Positions 1-11,580 of a DNA stretch of 64,000 nt are shown piece by piece (the stretch's first letter is position 1; the number at the start of each line of letters is the position of its first letter). The stretch is from positions 86,733 to 150,732 of the forward strand of contig NZ_KB904583.1 in assembly GCF_000380125.1 (NCBI RefSeq), written 5' to 3'. The notes under the pieces were generated by a model that saw nothing but the letters and a program-made list of their open reading frames with translations, did no database searches and had not been told where the DNA came from. The stretch comes from Streptococcus ovis DSM 16829. Its GTDB lineage: Bacteria; Bacillota; Bacilli; Lactobacillales; Streptococcaceae. Both the position numbers and the translations under genes were made by a program.

Positions 1-171
1 TGACTGAAATAAACTATCTCGCTCTTCATCGTTTCGCTTGTAGTCCCCTGCTTCATCTCGAACCCAAACAATCTCATCCTTTTCATAACAGGGCACCTGG
101 TATAGCTGACTGAGTTTTTTGGCTAAAGTTGTTTTACCAGAGCCAACTGAGCCAATAATATCTATCCTCAT
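1..171 (-). CDS. P-loop kinase-like protein (FlaR/topology-modulation type), N-terminus only
   Basis: The first 57 residues of a minus-strand gene are visible; the rest lies left of the window. The protein begins MRIDIIGSVGSGKTTLAKKL, giving a Walker A loop (GSVGSGKT) at residues 7-14 and then a conserved 'PCYEKDEIVW' stretch. This pattern is typical of small adenylate-kinase-like P-loop proteins annotated as 'DNA topology modulation protein FlaR'. The start codon lies 17 bases downstream of the hisH stop, so the gene may be transcribed with the histidine operon. Its substrate is unknown, and a histidine-related role is only suggested by position. Confidence 0.65.
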   Translation of the reverse strand, partial: MRIDIIGSVGSGKTTLAKKLSQLYQVPCYEKDEIVWVRDEAGDYKRNDEERDSLFQS

Positions 172-188
172 TTCTTATCGCCTCTTCC

Positions 189-800
189 TTATTCTAGGCA
201 TAAATCAACAAATTTCTTCAGAATGCCCAAGCCAACTTGCCCTGATTTTTCAGGGTGAAATTGGGCACCATAGACATTGTCCTTGTGAATCATAGCAGGA
301 AGTTCTAGACCATAATCAGCCACTACATCCACATATTCAGTTGGAACATCTGTAAAATAGCTGTGCACAAAATAGACATCTTCCCCTTCTAAACCAGTTG
401 TCAAAAGTGTTTCTTGCTTGATGTGCAATTCATTCCAACCCATGTGTGGGACTGGTTTTCCCTTGCTTGCTGGGATTTCACGGCAAATTCCCGGAATAAA
501 TCCTAGCCCTTCTGTTTTACTGTGTTCCAAACCTGTTTCTGTCAAGATTTGCATTCCGAGACAAATTCCCAAAAGAGGGGTCCCTTTCCCAACAGCTTCT
601 TTAATGGCTGTGACCAATCCTCGTTTTTCCAGCTCTGCCATGGCTGTAGGGTAAGCACCTACTCCAGGCAAAATCAAACCATCTGCTGTTAGCACTTCTT
701 CTGGCTTAGCAGATAGAATCGCCTCAACGCCGATGGTTTCTAAAGCACGCAAGACATTAGCAGTATTGCCCGCATCATAATCAATGACGACTAGTTTCAT
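189..800 (-). CDS. hisH: Imidazole glycerol phosphate synthase, glutaminase subunit HisH
   Basis: HisH hydrolyses glutamine and channels ammonia to HisF, which makes IGP and AICAR in step 5 of histidine synthesis. The 203-residue protein has the class I amidotransferase triad: the nucleophile Cys80 in GICLGMQ, and His182 and Glu184 in the C-terminal QFHPEKSG motif. Length is normal. A good ribosome site (AAAGGAA) precedes the ATG, which overlaps the hisB stop by four bases (ATGA), so translation is probably coupled. The partner hisF and also hisA and hisI/E are not in view and presumably lie to the left. Confidence 0.95.
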   Translation of the reverse strand: MKLVVIDYDAGNTANVLRALETIGVEAILSAKPEEVLTADGLILPGVGAYPTAMAELEKRGLVTAIKEAVGKGTPLLGICLGMQILTETGLEHSKTEGLGFIPGICREIPASKGKPVPHMGWNELHIKQETLLTTGLEGEDVYFVHSYFTDVPTEYVDVVADYGLELPAMIHKDNVYGAQFHPEKSGQVGLGILKKFVDLCLE

Positions 801-1381
801 AGCGTTCCTTTCGTCGAGTTTACTCCATGAATCTCTGGGTTGAGGGTAATGGCTTCGCGTAATGCACGACCAGTTGCCTTAAAGAGACTTTCTGCCTTAT
901 GGTGATTGTTTTTACCGTGTAAAATCTTCAAATGCAGGTTCATCTGTACATTGAAGGCTAAGGCTTGGAAAAATTCTTCTACCAGTTCTGTGTCAAAACT
1001 GCCCAATTTTGGATTATCAAAATCACAGTCAAAAACAAGATAAGAGCGTCCCGACAAATCAAGGCTGGCCATGCCAAGTGTTTCATCCATCGGCACAAAA
1101 CTGGTTCCATAGCGATTGATACCGGCCTTGTCTCCGAGCGCCTCTCGGATAGCCTGACCGAGTACAATCCCCACATCTTCCACAGTATGGTGACTGTCTA
1201 CATGAAGATCTCCATCAGCTTTCACCAGCAGTGAAATACGACTATGGCGGGCAAAGAGCGTCAACATATGGTCAAAAAAGCCCACACCTGTATCAATCTC
1301 CACCGGCTCCTGCGCATCCAAGTTCAAACTCAGTTTGATTTTTGTTTCAAAGGTATTGCGTTCAATGCTTGCTGTTCTCAT
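797..1381 (-). CDS. hisB: Imidazoleglycerol-phosphate dehydratase HisB
   Basis: HisB dehydrates imidazole-glycerol phosphate to imidazole-acetol phosphate, the substrate of HisC. This is the monofunctional 194-residue form, without the histidinol-phosphatase domain fused to it in enterobacteria. The two metal-binding repeats are clear: GFFDHML with the following [10 protein letters not shown], and [15 protein letters not shown] near the C-terminus. The gene overlaps the upstream RpiB-like gene and the downstream hisH by four bases each. Because HisB has no phosphatase domain, histidinol-phosphate must be dephosphorylated by another protein (see serB). Confidence 0.95.
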   Translation of the reverse strand: MRTASIERNTFETKIKLSLNLDAQEPVEIDTGVGFFDHMLTLFARHSRISLLVKADGDLHVDSHHTVEDVGIVLGQAIREALGDKAGINRYGTSFVPMDETLGMASLDLSGRSYLVFDCDFDNPKLGSFDTELVEEFFQALAFNVQMNLHLKILHGKNNHHKAESLFKATGRALREAITLNPEIHGVNSTKGTL

Positions 1382-2019
1382 GTGATTCTCCTAGCTTTGT
1401 TTTTTAATTTTTGTGCCAATATTTCATCTTGTCCATATTCTAAAATATAGGCTATCACATCTTCTTTAGATAGAATTTTTGTTAAAATATCATCCTCTAA
1501 ACAATCTAATAGTTCATCTATCTTCTTTTTTGATAGAGCATTAAAGTTTTTGACACGATTTGCTTCCTTCACTTTTCGTTCAGCCATATCAGCTGGATAG
1601 CCTACACCAAAGTCCCCATCAAATAATTTCTCAAGACAGTACTCTATATTTAATTCTCCCAGCCAACCATAACCAATCCCTAGCGAAAAAGAAACTGTAT
1701 TGCCATCGTTTATCCGTCCAAATAAGAAGGCATCTTGTGGAGTTTGGACAAAACCGCAGAGTACATTTGGCAAGGTATTGCATGCTAAGGCCATACCTTG
1801 TCCAGACGAACAACCTGTTACAACAAAATCCACCGATTTGCTGGACAATAATAATGAAATCAAAAGAGCTACTTCAGTGTAAGAATACGAATCTTCATCC
1901 GGGAAAACACCAAAGTTGACTACTTCATGTCCCAAGGGATTCACAACTTTTTTGACCGCTCTAACTAAAATATCATTTTTATCAATTTGTGTACTTCCCT
2001 GAATTACTGCAATTTTCAT
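1378..2019 (-). CDS. RpiB/LacA/LacB-family sugar-phosphate isomerase-like protein inside the his operon
   Basis: The 213-residue protein resembles ribose-5-phosphate isomerase B and galactose-6-phosphate isomerase subunits. The N-terminus ([11 protein letters not shown]) starts a Rossmann-like fold. The family's active-site loop appears as [16 protein letters not shown] around residues 66-81, in place of the usual CGTGIGMSIAAN. About 60 C-terminal residues, rich in Lys and Glu, extend beyond the usual ~150-residue core. The gene overlaps serB and hisB by four bases on each side, so it is a true operon member. It might supply ribose-5-phosphate for PRPP, or act on a related sugar phosphate; its substrate cannot be read from sequence. 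Confidence 0.75.
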   Translation of the reverse strand: MKIAVIQGSTQIDKNDILVRAVKKVVNPLGHEVVNFGVFPDEDSYSYTEVALLISLLLSSKSVDFVVTGCSSGQGMALACNTLPNVLCGFVQTPQDAFLFGRINDGNTVSFSLGIGYGWLGELNIEYCLEKLFDGDFGVGYPADMAERKVKEANRVKNFNALSKKKIDELLDCLEDDILTKILSKEDVIAYILEYGQDEILAQKLKNKARRIT

Positions 2020-2663
2020 GATGTCACTCCATCCAACACTTCAATCACCTTATACAAGTCAGGTTCATTGATTTGATAAGGTGCCTGCTCTCGGACAATC
2101 GGTTTGGCACAAAAGGCAATCCCAATCCCTGCTAGTTGAATCATTGGCAGGTCATTTGCACCATCCCCCATGGCAATGGTCTGGCTCAATTCTAAGCCAT
2201 TTTCAGCAGCCCACTCGCGAAGTTTTTGCACCTTGACGTCTTTTGTCACAATGTCACCATAGGTTTTTCCAGTCAGCACCCCATCCACGACTTCCAAATG
2301 ATTGGCCTTCACATAGTCAATCCCAACCGCTTCAGCAAGACGGTCCACTGTTTCATGGAAACCACCCGAAACCAGACCAACCTTGTAACCACGCGCATGT
2401 AGTTCATCAACCAATTCCTTGGCTCCCTTATGGAAGTGAATACGGGCAAACACCTTGTCAAAGATGCTTTCTGGCAAGCCCTTCAAGGTAGCAACCCGCT
2501 CCTCAAGTGCCTGTGCAAAATCCAATTCTCCCCGCATGGCACGCTCGGTAATCTCTGCCACCTGAGCGCCAACACCAGCTTCTTCTCCCAATAAATCAAT
2601 CACTTCTTCTTCTACCAATGTGGAATCCACATCCATTACTAGAAGTCCTTTAATCTTCGTCAT
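2016..2663 (-). CDS. serB: SerB-type HAD phosphatase in the his operon
   Basis: This 215-residue HAD-superfamily phosphatase matches phosphoserine phosphatase. Motif I is MDVDSTLVEEE with the nucleophile Asp11 and Asp13. A C1 cap follows, then motif II (GLVSGGF) and the motif III/IV region (GDGANDLPMIQLAGIGIAFCAKP). Phosphoserine phosphatase makes serine, but the gene sits between hisD and the RpiB-like gene, overlapping hisD by 14 bases and the next gene by 4. No other histidinol-phosphate phosphatase (PHP-type HisK, inositol-monophosphatase-type HisN or a HisB fusion) is visible here, so a role in the penultimate part of the histidine pathway is possible. Confidence 0.85.
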   Translation of the reverse strand: MTKIKGLLVMDVDSTLVEEEVIDLLGEEAGVGAQVAEITERAMRGELDFAQALEERVATLKGLPESIFDKVFARIHFHKGAKELVDELHARGYKVGLVSGGFHETVDRLAEAVGIDYVKANHLEVVDGVLTGKTYGDIVTKDVKVQKLREWAAENGLELSQTIAMGDGANDLPMIQLAGIGIAFCAKPIVREQAPYQINEPDLYKVIEVLDGVTS

Positions 2664-3933
2664 TTCTCACCTCAATCGCCTTGGCATGTGCCTGCAGTCC
2701 TTCTGCATAAGCCAAGATTGTTATATCTTTTTCAGCTGCCTGAATAGCCTCTTTATTGTACTGTGTGTATTGAATTCGCTTGATAAAGTCATGGACTCCC
2801 AAAGCTGATGAAAAACGGCTGGTGGCTGTCGTCGGCAAGACATGGTTGGTTCCAGCATAATAGTCCCCAATTGGCTCACTCGTATAATGACCTAGGAAAA
2901 TCGAGCCTGCATTTTCAATCCTGTCTAGATAATCATAGGCATTGTCCATAGCAATCTCCAGATGTTCTGGCGCTACCAAATTCATCAAATCAAACATAGC
3001 ATCCACATTTTCTGCCACAATAATCCGTCCATTATTTTCAACGGAAGCTCGCGCGATAGCTTCACGTGGCAATTCTTTCAACTGCTTCTCAATCTCCACT
3101 TCCACCGCATCTGCTAACTCTTCCGAGTCCGTTACCAAAATAGCCCGCGCCAATTCATCATGTTCGGCCTGTGAAAGCAGGTCTGCTGCTACATAGCGAG
3201 GATTGGCACTGTTATCAGCCAATACACCAATTTCTGATGGCCCTGCAATCATGTCAATTCCAACAATACCGTAGACCTGCTTTTTGGCTGTTGCCACAAA
3301 GATATTTCCTGGGCCTGTAATTTTATCAACTTTTGGAAGGGTTTGCGTTCCATAGGCCAGAGCCGCAATCCCTTGTGCTCCTCCGACTTGATAAATCTTA
3401 TCCACACCAGCTAATTTTGCTGCTACTAAAATGGCAGGTACAAATTTTTCTTGTGGCGGTGTCACCATAATGATTTCCTTGACCCCTGCAATCTTAGCAG
3501 GGATAACATTCATCAGAACAGACGAAGGATAGGCAGCTGTTCCTCCAGGAACATAAACTCCCACCCGCTCAATCGGCCGAATCAACTGTCCACGGACGAC
3601 ACCTGCACTTGGTTGGTCTTCAAATCCAGTTTCCAATTGCTGACGATGGTAAGATTCAATGTTGGCCTTAGCATTTTCAAGCGCCACAAGGACAGCCTCA
3701 TCAACTTCTGCAAAAGCCTGATCGATCAAGTCCTGCCCCACTTCAAAATTCGCCACTTCTACCTTATCAAAACGCTTCGAGTAATCCCGTAGGGCCTCAT
3801 CTCCACGCTCTTTGACATCTTCGATCATCGCACGGACTGCTTCTTCCACATTAAGATTTTCCCTGCTCAATTCCAACTGCTCCTCATAAAGCAAGCGAGC
3901 AATCTCCTCATTTGTTCCGCTTAATCGCTTCAT
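2650..3933 (-). CDS. hisD: Histidinol dehydrogenase HisD
   Basis: HisD is a zinc- and NAD-dependent enzyme that oxidises L-histidinol to L-histidine in two steps. Its 427 residues match the family length. Visible landmarks are the nucleotide-binding [16 protein letters not shown], the zinc ligands in [13 protein letters not shown], the catalytic Glu/His of APEHLEIAM, and the C-terminal GVHDFIKR. The gene overlaps hisG by four bases upstream and serB by 14 bases downstream. Its place early in the operon, directly before a phosphatase, is common in streptococcal his operons. Confidence 0.96.
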   Translation of the reverse strand: MKRLSGTNEEIARLLYEEQLELSRENLNVEEAVRAMIEDVKERGDEALRDYSKRFDKVEVANFEVGQDLIDQAFAEVDEAVLVALENAKANIESYHRQQLETGFEDQPSAGVVRGQLIRPIERVGVYVPGGTAAYPSSVLMNVIPAKIAGVKEIIMVTPPQEKFVPAILVAAKLAGVDKIYQVGGAQGIAALAYGTQTLPKVDKITGPGNIFVATAKKQVYGIVGIDMIAGPSEIGVLADNSANPRYVAADLLSQAEHDELARAILVTDSEELADAVEVEIEKQLKELPREAIARASVENNGRIIVAENVDAMFDLMNLVAPEHLEIAMDNAYDYLDRIENAGSIFLGHYTSEPIGDYYAGTNHVLPTTATSRFSSALGVHDFIKRIQYTQYNKEAIQAAEKDITILAYAEGLQAHAKAIEVRNDED

Positions 3934-4577
3934 TTGAAGGCCACCTCCTCATTTCCAACAATGGCTTCTATCCTTCGGATAAAGGACATAAGTTCTGGAT
4001 TATTTTTCAGCGCAGCCTTATTGACAATGAGCCGAGCTGAAATCCGACAAATATCTTCATAGACCTTGAGACCGTTAGCTACCAAGGTATTTCCCGTTTC
4101 GACAATATCCACAATCGCATCCGCCAAACCAATGACGGGTGCAATTTCAACACTTCCTTGGATGGAAATAATCTCCACATCTTCACCCTTACGATTGAAA
4201 AAATCAGTCGCAACAGTTGGGTATTTGGTTGCAATCCGCTTCCGCTTGTGGTCATTGGGATTGTAATCTTCTGTCGAAGCTAGCGAAAACTTACAAAGCC
4301 CAAAATTCAAATCCAACATTTCTAGATAGCCAGTCGGATGCTCCATCAAGACATCTTTGCCCACCACACCGATGTCAGCCACACCGTGCCGTACATAAGT
4401 AGTGACATCTGGTGCCTTGACCAATAAAAAGCGAAACTTGCGATCAGGACTTTCAAAAATAAGATTCCGTCCCTTATCTGCCATAAAAGACAAATCAAAA
4501 CCCGCTTTTTCCAACAATCGAACCGTATCTTTTTCAATCCGCCCCTTGGTTAAAGCAATGGTAATCTGCTCTGCCAT
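3930..4577 (-). CDS. hisG: ATP phosphoribosyltransferase, short form HisG
   Basis: HisG joins ATP and PRPP, the first and feedback-regulated step of histidine synthesis. At 215 residues this is the short form, which lacks the C-terminal histidine-binding domain and therefore needs HisZ; hisZ is the adjacent upstream gene, ending one base before the hisG start region. The motif [15 protein letters not shown] matches the PRPP-binding loop. A canonical catalytic core is present ([26 protein letters not shown]). The gene overlaps hisD by four bases. Confidence 0.95.
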   Translation of the reverse strand: MAEQITIALTKGRIEKDTVRLLEKAGFDLSFMADKGRNLIFESPDRKFRFLLVKAPDVTTYVRHGVADIGVVGKDVLMEHPTGYLEMLDLNFGLCKFSLASTEDYNPNDHKRKRIATKYPTVATDFFNRKGEDVEIISIQGSVEIAPVIGLADAIVDIVETGNTLVANGLKVYEDICRISARLIVNKAALKNNPELMSFIRRIEAIVGNEEVAFK

Positions 4578-4578
4578 A

Positions 4579-5550
4579 TCAGGTCCCCCCTTCTTCTAAA
4601 TGATCATGGACCGCCTGATAGACCGCGTCCAAATCAATGGCCCAACCAACCGCTGTCAATTCTCTAGCACCAAAACGCTCAAATAATTTATCGTAACGCC
4701 CACCTGATACAAAGGCATCAGGTACCTTATCGCCAAAGACCTTAAACATCAAGCCTGTATAGTAAGGCATAGACGGCCACTGGGACAAGTCCAGATGTAC
4801 CTGTTTCAAACTAGGGCTCACTTGAGTAATCAACTCTTCTAATTCTGCTAGACTAGCCAAGATGGCAGCATTGTCTGTCAATGCACGCGCTGCCTCTAAC
4901 ACCGTTTGACTATCACCAAATAGATAAGGCAACTGTTCAATCAAACCATCAAATTCGCTTGGATATCGCTTGGTAAATTCCTTTAATTTGGTAATATTTT
5001 TATCAACAATATCTCTTATCAGCTCCTGTTGTACCTCTTGAGGCAAGGCCAAATCTCTCAAAATCGTCTGCAAAATCGCAGCATGGGAGCATTCAAATTG
5101 ATAAGATGGTACCTGTGCTATTTCAAGCGCCTCTTTTGCTGATAAAAGGGCTTCTAGCACTGCTTCTTCTGCTGGAAAACCAACGATTTCAATTCCAGCC
5201 TGTGTATGCTCATTGATGAGTCCACGCATTTCCTCATTGTAGTGAAATACTTTACCGGAATAAGAAAACTTAATGGGAGTTTCCACCTGTGTGGAGGCAA
5301 TCACCCGCCCAATCTGGCTAGTAATATCAGGACGAAGACTTAAAAGCTCACCCTTTTTATCAAAAAGATTGTAGTGACTGATATTAATCTCATCGCCAAA
5401 GACTTCAAAATGCTCTAAAGTCGGCGTCTCGATTCTATGAAATCCCTTTTCCATCAATAACTCACTGATATTTTTTTCAATGGTATAGGTCACACGTGCT
5501 CGCTTAAAAAGTTTATCGTGCATTCCCACTGGCAAAGTTGTTTTTTTCAT
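4579..5550 (-). CDS. hisZ: ATP phosphoribosyltransferase regulatory subunit HisZ
   Basis: HisZ is a histidyl-tRNA-synthetase paralogue that cannot charge tRNA but forms the hetero-octamer with short HisG and carries the histidine feedback site. The 323-residue protein keeps class II synthetase landmarks ([33 protein letters not shown], and a C-terminal [15 protein letters not shown]) but is about 100 residues shorter than HisRS and lacks the anticodon-binding domain. It overlaps hisC by four bases and is one base from hisG. Confidence 0.93.
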   Translation of the reverse strand: MKKTTLPVGMHDKLFKRARVTYTIEKNISELLMEKGFHRIETPTLEHFEVFGDEINISHYNLFDKKGELLSLRPDITSQIGRVIASTQVETPIKFSYSGKVFHYNEEMRGLINEHTQAGIEIVGFPAEEAVLEALLSAKEALEIAQVPSYQFECSHAAILQTILRDLALPQEVQQELIRDIVDKNITKLKEFTKRYPSEFDGLIEQLPYLFGDSQTVLEAARALTDNAAILASLAELEELITQVSPSLKQVHLDLSQWPSMPYYTGLMFKVFGDKVPDAFVSGGRYDKLFERFGARELTAVGWAIDLDAVYQAVHDHLEEGGT

Positions 5551-6596
5551 CTAAGTGCCTCCTTTATCACGGCTAAAACAGTCTCCATCTCTTCGCGTGT
5601 CCCGATAGAAATCCGCAAATAATCCTTGATTCGCTCCACAGTAGGAAAATATCGGACATAGATATGGTCTTCCTGCAAATAGGCAAACAAGAGCGCAGCA
5701 TCAATTCCAACTGGTTTGGTCAAGATAAAATTCGTCGCACTAGGTAACACTTCGAAACCTAGATTTGCCAACTCACCCCCAAACCAGTCTCGCGTTGCCA
5801 TGATTTTTTGACAGTTTTCTGCGTAATAATCCCATGATTCAACAGCAGCAGTCGCTGCCTTCTCTGCTATGCTGTCCACGTTATAGGGGTTGACTGAATT
5901 TTTCACTGCATTGATAACACCTATCAAAAGCGGACTCCCGATTCCATAACCTACACGCAAGCCTGCTAAAGCTGCATCCTTTGAAAAGGTTCGTGTGATA
6001 AATAGGTTATCATATTTCTCAAGCAGAGGAATCGCTGTTTCCCCACCAAAATTCACATAGGCTTCATCAATGATGACCACTACATCCTGATTGGCTTGGA
6101 TAATTTCCTCAATTTCAGCCAAAGATTTGAATAATCCTGTGGGTGCATTCGGATTCGCAATGACAATACCACCATTCTCACCCAAATAATCAGTCGTTTC
6201 TATCTCAAACTGATTATTCAAAGGAACTTCTTGATAGGAAATATGATATAAATCCGCCCAGACCTTATAAAATCCGTAAGTCAAGTCAGGAAAAAGAACC
6301 GGCTCCTTGCTATTAAAGAAAGCTAGAAAGGCCATGGATAAAATGTCATCCGATCCATTTCCAATCACAATCTGATCCGCAGGAATGTCCAAGTTTTTTG
6401 CCAAAACCCTTCTTAAATCAACTTGATTCAAACTAGAGTACTTACGCAGTTCACTAACTCCAAAATCTTTCAACGCCATTTGAACTGTCGGACTAGGACC
6501 ATAGGCATTCTCATTGGTGTTCAACTTAATCATATTAGCTTTCTGGGGTTGACTGCCCGGTATATAGGGTTGGATGTTGCGTAAACCTTTTATCAT
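5547..6596 (-). CDS. hisC: Histidinol-phosphate aminotransferase HisC, first gene of the operon
   Basis: HisC is a PLP-dependent fold-type I aminotransferase that converts imidazole-acetol phosphate to histidinol phosphate. Its 349 residues contain [11 protein letters not shown] near the N-terminus, the cofactor-binding [18 protein letters not shown], and the PLP lysine in [17 protein letters not shown]. The C-terminal [11 protein letters not shown] binds substrate phosphate. It is the first structural gene, starting about 50 bases after the T-box terminator, so its expression should depend on uncharged tRNA-His. Confidence 0.95.
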   Translation of the reverse strand: MIKGLRNIQPYIPGSQPQKANMIKLNTNENAYGPSPTVQMALKDFGVSELRKYSSLNQVDLRRVLAKNLDIPADQIVIGNGSDDILSMAFLAFFNSKEPVLFPDLTYGFYKVWADLYHISYQEVPLNNQFEIETTDYLGENGGIVIANPNAPTGLFKSLAEIEEIIQANQDVVVIIDEAYVNFGGETAIPLLEKYDNLFITRTFSKDAALAGLRVGYGIGSPLLIGVINAVKNSVNPYNVDSIAEKAATAAVESWDYYAENCQKIMATRDWFGGELANLGFEVLPSATNFILTKPVGIDAALLFAYLQEDHIYVRYFPTVERIKDYLRISIGTREEMETVLAVIKEALR

Positions 6597-6643
6597 ACTA
6601 ACCTCTTTCCTCTAATCATCACATTATAAGATAATCGTTTTTA

Positions 6644-6910
6644 AAAACAAAAAAGTCCTCACAAAGACAATGCTTTGTAAGGACGCTAACTGCGTGGTTC
6701 CACCTTGATTCGGCAAGAAATTACTTTCTTCCCCTCATGAACTTCCACATGGAAGCTCTGGTCGCTAACGGAACCACCCGTCGTGTACTACTCTCAATAC
6801 ATTTTGCACACGCACTCAAGAATGTGTCGTCTAAGGATTGCATGCCTTCTCACCCTTGGGCACTCTCTGTCCGTTGTCTTAGACTTTTTCTCTCATCGCT
6901 TTAATATTAG
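6644..6910 (-). promoter_or_regulatory. T-box leader of the his operon (probable His specifier)
   Basis: On the minus strand the leader contains the T-box bulge sequence AAGGTGGAACCACGC (about 6689-6703 on the plus strand as GCGTGGTTCCACCTT), followed by the terminator/antiterminator half. Upstream lies a long stem I region with an AGAGAG-type motif near 6865. A candidate specifier CAC (His) sits at plus-strand 6783-6785, in the context AGTACACGA. Established T-box behaviour is that uncharged tRNA pairs with the specifier and bulge, favouring antitermination. A His specifier fits the downstream genes; I have not folded the RNA. Confidence 0.88.
6650..6684 (-). terminator. T-box intrinsic terminator
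   Basis: The arms GTCCTTACAAAG and CTTTGTGAGGAC pair around a short loop and are followed on the minus strand by a T-run. It partly overlaps the antiterminator element of the T-box. Confidence 0.85.
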
Positions 6911-6914
6911 TACC

Positions 6915-6943
6915 ATTCTACATGAAAATGCTAAAAATGACAA
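6915..6943 (-). promoter_or_regulatory. his operon promoter
   Basis: On the minus strand a -35 box TTGTCA (6938-6943) and a -10 box TAGAAT (6915-6920) are separated by 17 bases, directly upstream of the T-box leader. Confidence 0.8.
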
Positions 6944-7083
6944 GACATAAAAACACATTTTTTTGTTTTTTACACAAAAAATTTTTCATCAAATAAGGAG
7001 TCAACTTTTAAATCTCTAGTCTTGCATTAGCAAACAATGTTATAGCAACACACAAACAGACTATTCCCTTCTTCTTCCATTTC

Positions 7084-7112
7084 AAAAGGCCCCTGTTTCC
7101 AGAAGACCTTTT
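7084..7112 (-). terminator. Probable terminator of ezrA
   Basis: The plus strand reads AAAAGGCCCC, a loop, and AGACCTTTT, giving an imperfect hairpin with a T-run on the minus strand just after the ezrA stop. The stretch 6944-7083 is AT-rich and shows no gene. Confidence 0.5.
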
Positions 7113-7119
7113 ATGAATT

Positions 7120-8844
7120 TTAATAACGAATAGCTTCACGTGTTTTTTCATAAGAATGAACAAAACGCTCAGTGACACCTGGTTCTACTGTTTCTAAAGC
7201 AAACGAAATTTCTTCAAAAGCTGCTTGGTAATCATATTCTTTTTCAAAAATAGCTAACGAACGATTGAACGCTTTTTGAATATTTTCATCAAACGACCGG
7301 TAACGATTTGAGTATTGAAGAAGCTGCTCAGTCAAAGCGGCATTTTGAACAATGCTATACGCAATCTCTTCTAATTCATTCATATCATATGTAGCACTGG
7401 CTAACAAACGATTGATAATTTCAATATTAATACGCTTGTGATCAAATTCTGCCAATAAAGCTTCGACATGATCGCTGGCTCTAAAGAATGTATTGAGGAA
7501 TTCATCTGGAATACCTGGGAGATTCCGTTTTTCCATATAACGTTTTAGAGTGTGTAGCTGATTGACATACTGATTGACTTTCTTACGTGCATTGCTTTCT
7601 GAACTTTCTTGAGATTTCAAATACTCTGCTAGAACAATTTGTTCCTCTTCCATTTCTTTAAGAGAAGCAAAAGCATGTTCCAACCGTTCCTGTAAAATGG
7701 AGTAGGCAACTTGAGGTGAATCCAATTCCTCTAAACTATCACGAACTGTCATATCCAGATTCGCCATCCGTTTTGACAATTGTTGAATACGTGATAATTT
7801 GCTATCTGCTAACATATAAGTCTTATTTAGACGTTCTGCTTCATCTGCAAGATTATTTGTATTTTGGGAAATATGCTCCACAAATTTCGGAAGATTTTTA
7901 GAAATTTTAAGCGTACCTTTATGAGCTTCAATTTCTTTTGTGAAAATTTGATAGAGACTGTCAATGTCTTCTTGAATATCTTTATTCGCTTCCTCTGCTG
8001 CATCCAAATCAAAGGATACAATGAGAGCTGTATTTTCCCGGATGGCTACACGAATATCTTGGAATGTTGATTCAATATTGCCTTCTGTAAAGAGGTAATT
8101 TTGCTCAATTAATTTACGGTATCCTGATTCTAAATCTTCCAATTGATCAGGTAATGAAACATTGACTTTTTCAATCAAACTAGGAATGCGATCCATAATT
8201 TGATTAAGTGCAATCATGTGTTCTTCCGTTTTATCTAAAATTTCAGAAGCTTCGATTGGGTCACCAGAAGAATTAAGCATCACAAATTCTGAGAATTCAA
8301 CTTCAATATTCTTCAGTTGTTTTTCCAATTCAGGTAAAGTTTCCCCATAGCTATCTGCATTTTCCCGCACAGAATCTTGTAAGCTATCAAAGAGATCCAA
8401 GGCGTGCTTCACGCGACCTGAATTTTTTTCTTCTTGATGTTTCAAGTCTTGAAGACCGAGACGAATCGCAGCAATATCTTCTTCGATCAAGTCAATCTGA
8501 CTCTCAATACTTTCGACAGCATGTCTTGCCCGCATAAAACGGAATGAATTGTTGAAGGCTTCCGCTTCAAAAATGTGATTTTCAACATCCGCAAATGAAT
8601 TTAATGACAAATCAACCCATTTTTGATTCCATTCACGGAAGTTGACTTGGCTCTGACCAATCAAGTGCAAGTTCTTAACAGCTTCCACTTCTTCATTGAC
8701 AGGAATATTGAATAATTCTTCTTTTCGTTCTTCTAATTTATCCAACATATCAGCTGTCCGTTTTCGAACAAGAAGTCCTATGATATAGGCAATAATTAAA
8801 ATAACAACAATCGAAACGATTAAAATGATTGTTCCTTTAGGCAT
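7120..8844 (-). CDS. ezrA: Septation ring formation regulator EzrA
   Basis: EzrA is a membrane-anchored spectrin-like protein that binds FtsZ, prevents extra Z-rings and recruits divisome proteins in Gram-positive cocci. The 574-residue product has one N-terminal membrane segment at about residues 4-26 ([20 protein letters not shown]), then a long, almost purely helical, Glu/Leu-rich cytoplasmic region with heptad character to the C-terminus. Its length matches streptococcal EzrA, and its position downstream of gyrB is conserved in the genus. The ATG follows a good AAGGAG site, with a TATAAT-type -10 box at about 8890. Confidence 0.95.
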   Translation of the reverse strand: MPKGTIILIVSIVVILIIAYIIGLLVRKRTADMLDKLEERKEELFNIPVNEEVEAVKNLHLIGQSQVNFREWNQKWVDLSLNSFADVENHIFEAEAFNNSFRFMRARHAVESIESQIDLIEEDIAAIRLGLQDLKHQEEKNSGRVKHALDLFDSLQDSVRENADSYGETLPELEKQLKNIEVEFSEFVMLNSSGDPIEASEILDKTEEHMIALNQIMDRIPSLIEKVNVSLPDQLEDLESGYRKLIEQNYLFTEGNIESTFQDIRVAIRENTALIVSFDLDAAEEANKDIQEDIDSLYQIFTKEIEAHKGTLKISKNLPKFVEHISQNTNNLADEAERLNKTYMLADSKLSRIQQLSKRMANLDMTVRDSLEELDSPQVAYSILQERLEHAFASLKEMEEEQIVLAEYLKSQESSESNARKKVNQYVNQLHTLKRYMEKRNLPGIPDEFLNTFFRASDHVEALLAEFDHKRINIEIINRLLASATYDMNELEEIAYSIVQNAALTEQLLQYSNRYRSFDENIQKAFNRSLAIFEKEYDYQAAFEEISFALETVEPGVTERFVHSYEKTREAIRY

Positions 8845-8934
8845 GTAAATCTCCTTAGGTATAGTAGTTACTAGAAAAATATCGCTTTATTATATCATAT
8901 TTTTCTAGCAGTTGCACTGGAATTTCCTATTTTT

Positions 8935-10935
<2,001 letters not shown>

Positions 10936-10964
10936 TTATACCACATTTTCTGTCTATTTAACAG

Positions 10965-10997
10965 AAAAAAGAAGTAGGAAAACAAACGATTCCTACC
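10965..10997 (-). terminator. Terminator after the DJ-1/rodA unit
   Basis: GTAGGAA and TTCCTAC arms (10975-10996 on the plus strand) are followed on the minus strand by TTCTTTTTT. This ends the rodA/DJ-1 transcript before the gyrB promoter. Confidence 0.75.
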
Positions 10998-11022
10998 TCT
11001 CTTACCTTTTTCAAATTTATTT

Positions 11023-11580
11023 TTATTCGAATAGTCTATCATACACCATCTTATGAGACAGTTCCTGCCCATTGCCACCCAGCAAATCTACCAACTGGTA
11101 GGAAAAGGCTAATGCAGTTCCAGCTCCACGGCTTGTCACAATATTGCCATCAACCACAACAACTGCTGTCTGGTGATTCCCATCTACAATTTCTTCTTCC
11201 TGACCTGGAAAACAAGTATAATTTTTCTCTTTTAAAAGACCAGCTTGTTCGAGAACAATTGGCGCCGCACAAATCGCTGCGATATACTTTCCAGCTTTCG
11301 CTTGCATTTGGAGTTGCTGAATCAACGCTTCATGGTTTCTTAAATTAGTCGCTCCTGGTTGCCCACCTGGTAGGACAATCAGGTCGTACGAGGATAAATC
11401 TCCATCAAAAATCTTATCAGCCACAACTGTAATTCCGTGGGAACCTGTCACTTCATGTGTAGCCAACCCCACCATATCACATGCAAACCCTGCACGCCGA
11501 AAAACATCTACTGGTGACAACGCTTCAATTTCTTCAAATCCTTCTGCCAACATCACTGCAATTTTTGTCATTTTCTTCAC
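11023..11580 (-). CDS. DJ-1/PfpI (ThiJ) family protein
   Basis: This 185-residue cytosolic protein belongs to the DJ-1/PfpI family. The conserved nucleophile Cys occurs in AAICAAPIVLEQAGLL and an acidic residue sits near the N-terminus (AEGFEEIEA), as in YajL/DJ-1. DJ-1 relatives have been linked to glyoxalase or deglycase activity and oxidative stress protection, and the exact reaction is disputed. The gene begins directly after the rodA stop, so the two are likely co-transcribed, followed by the hairpin at 10965-10997. It is not the gene for the thiamine enzyme ThiJ despite the historical name. Confidence 0.88.
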   Translation of the reverse strand: MKKMTKIAVMLAEGFEEIEALSPVDVFRRAGFACDMVGLATHEVTGSHGITVVADKIFDGDLSSYDLIVLPGGQPGATNLRNHEALIQQLQMQAKAGKYIAAICAAPIVLEQAGLLKEKNYTCFPGQEEEIVDGNHQTAVVVVDGNIVTSRGAGTALAFSYQLVDLLGGNGQELSHKMVYDRLFE

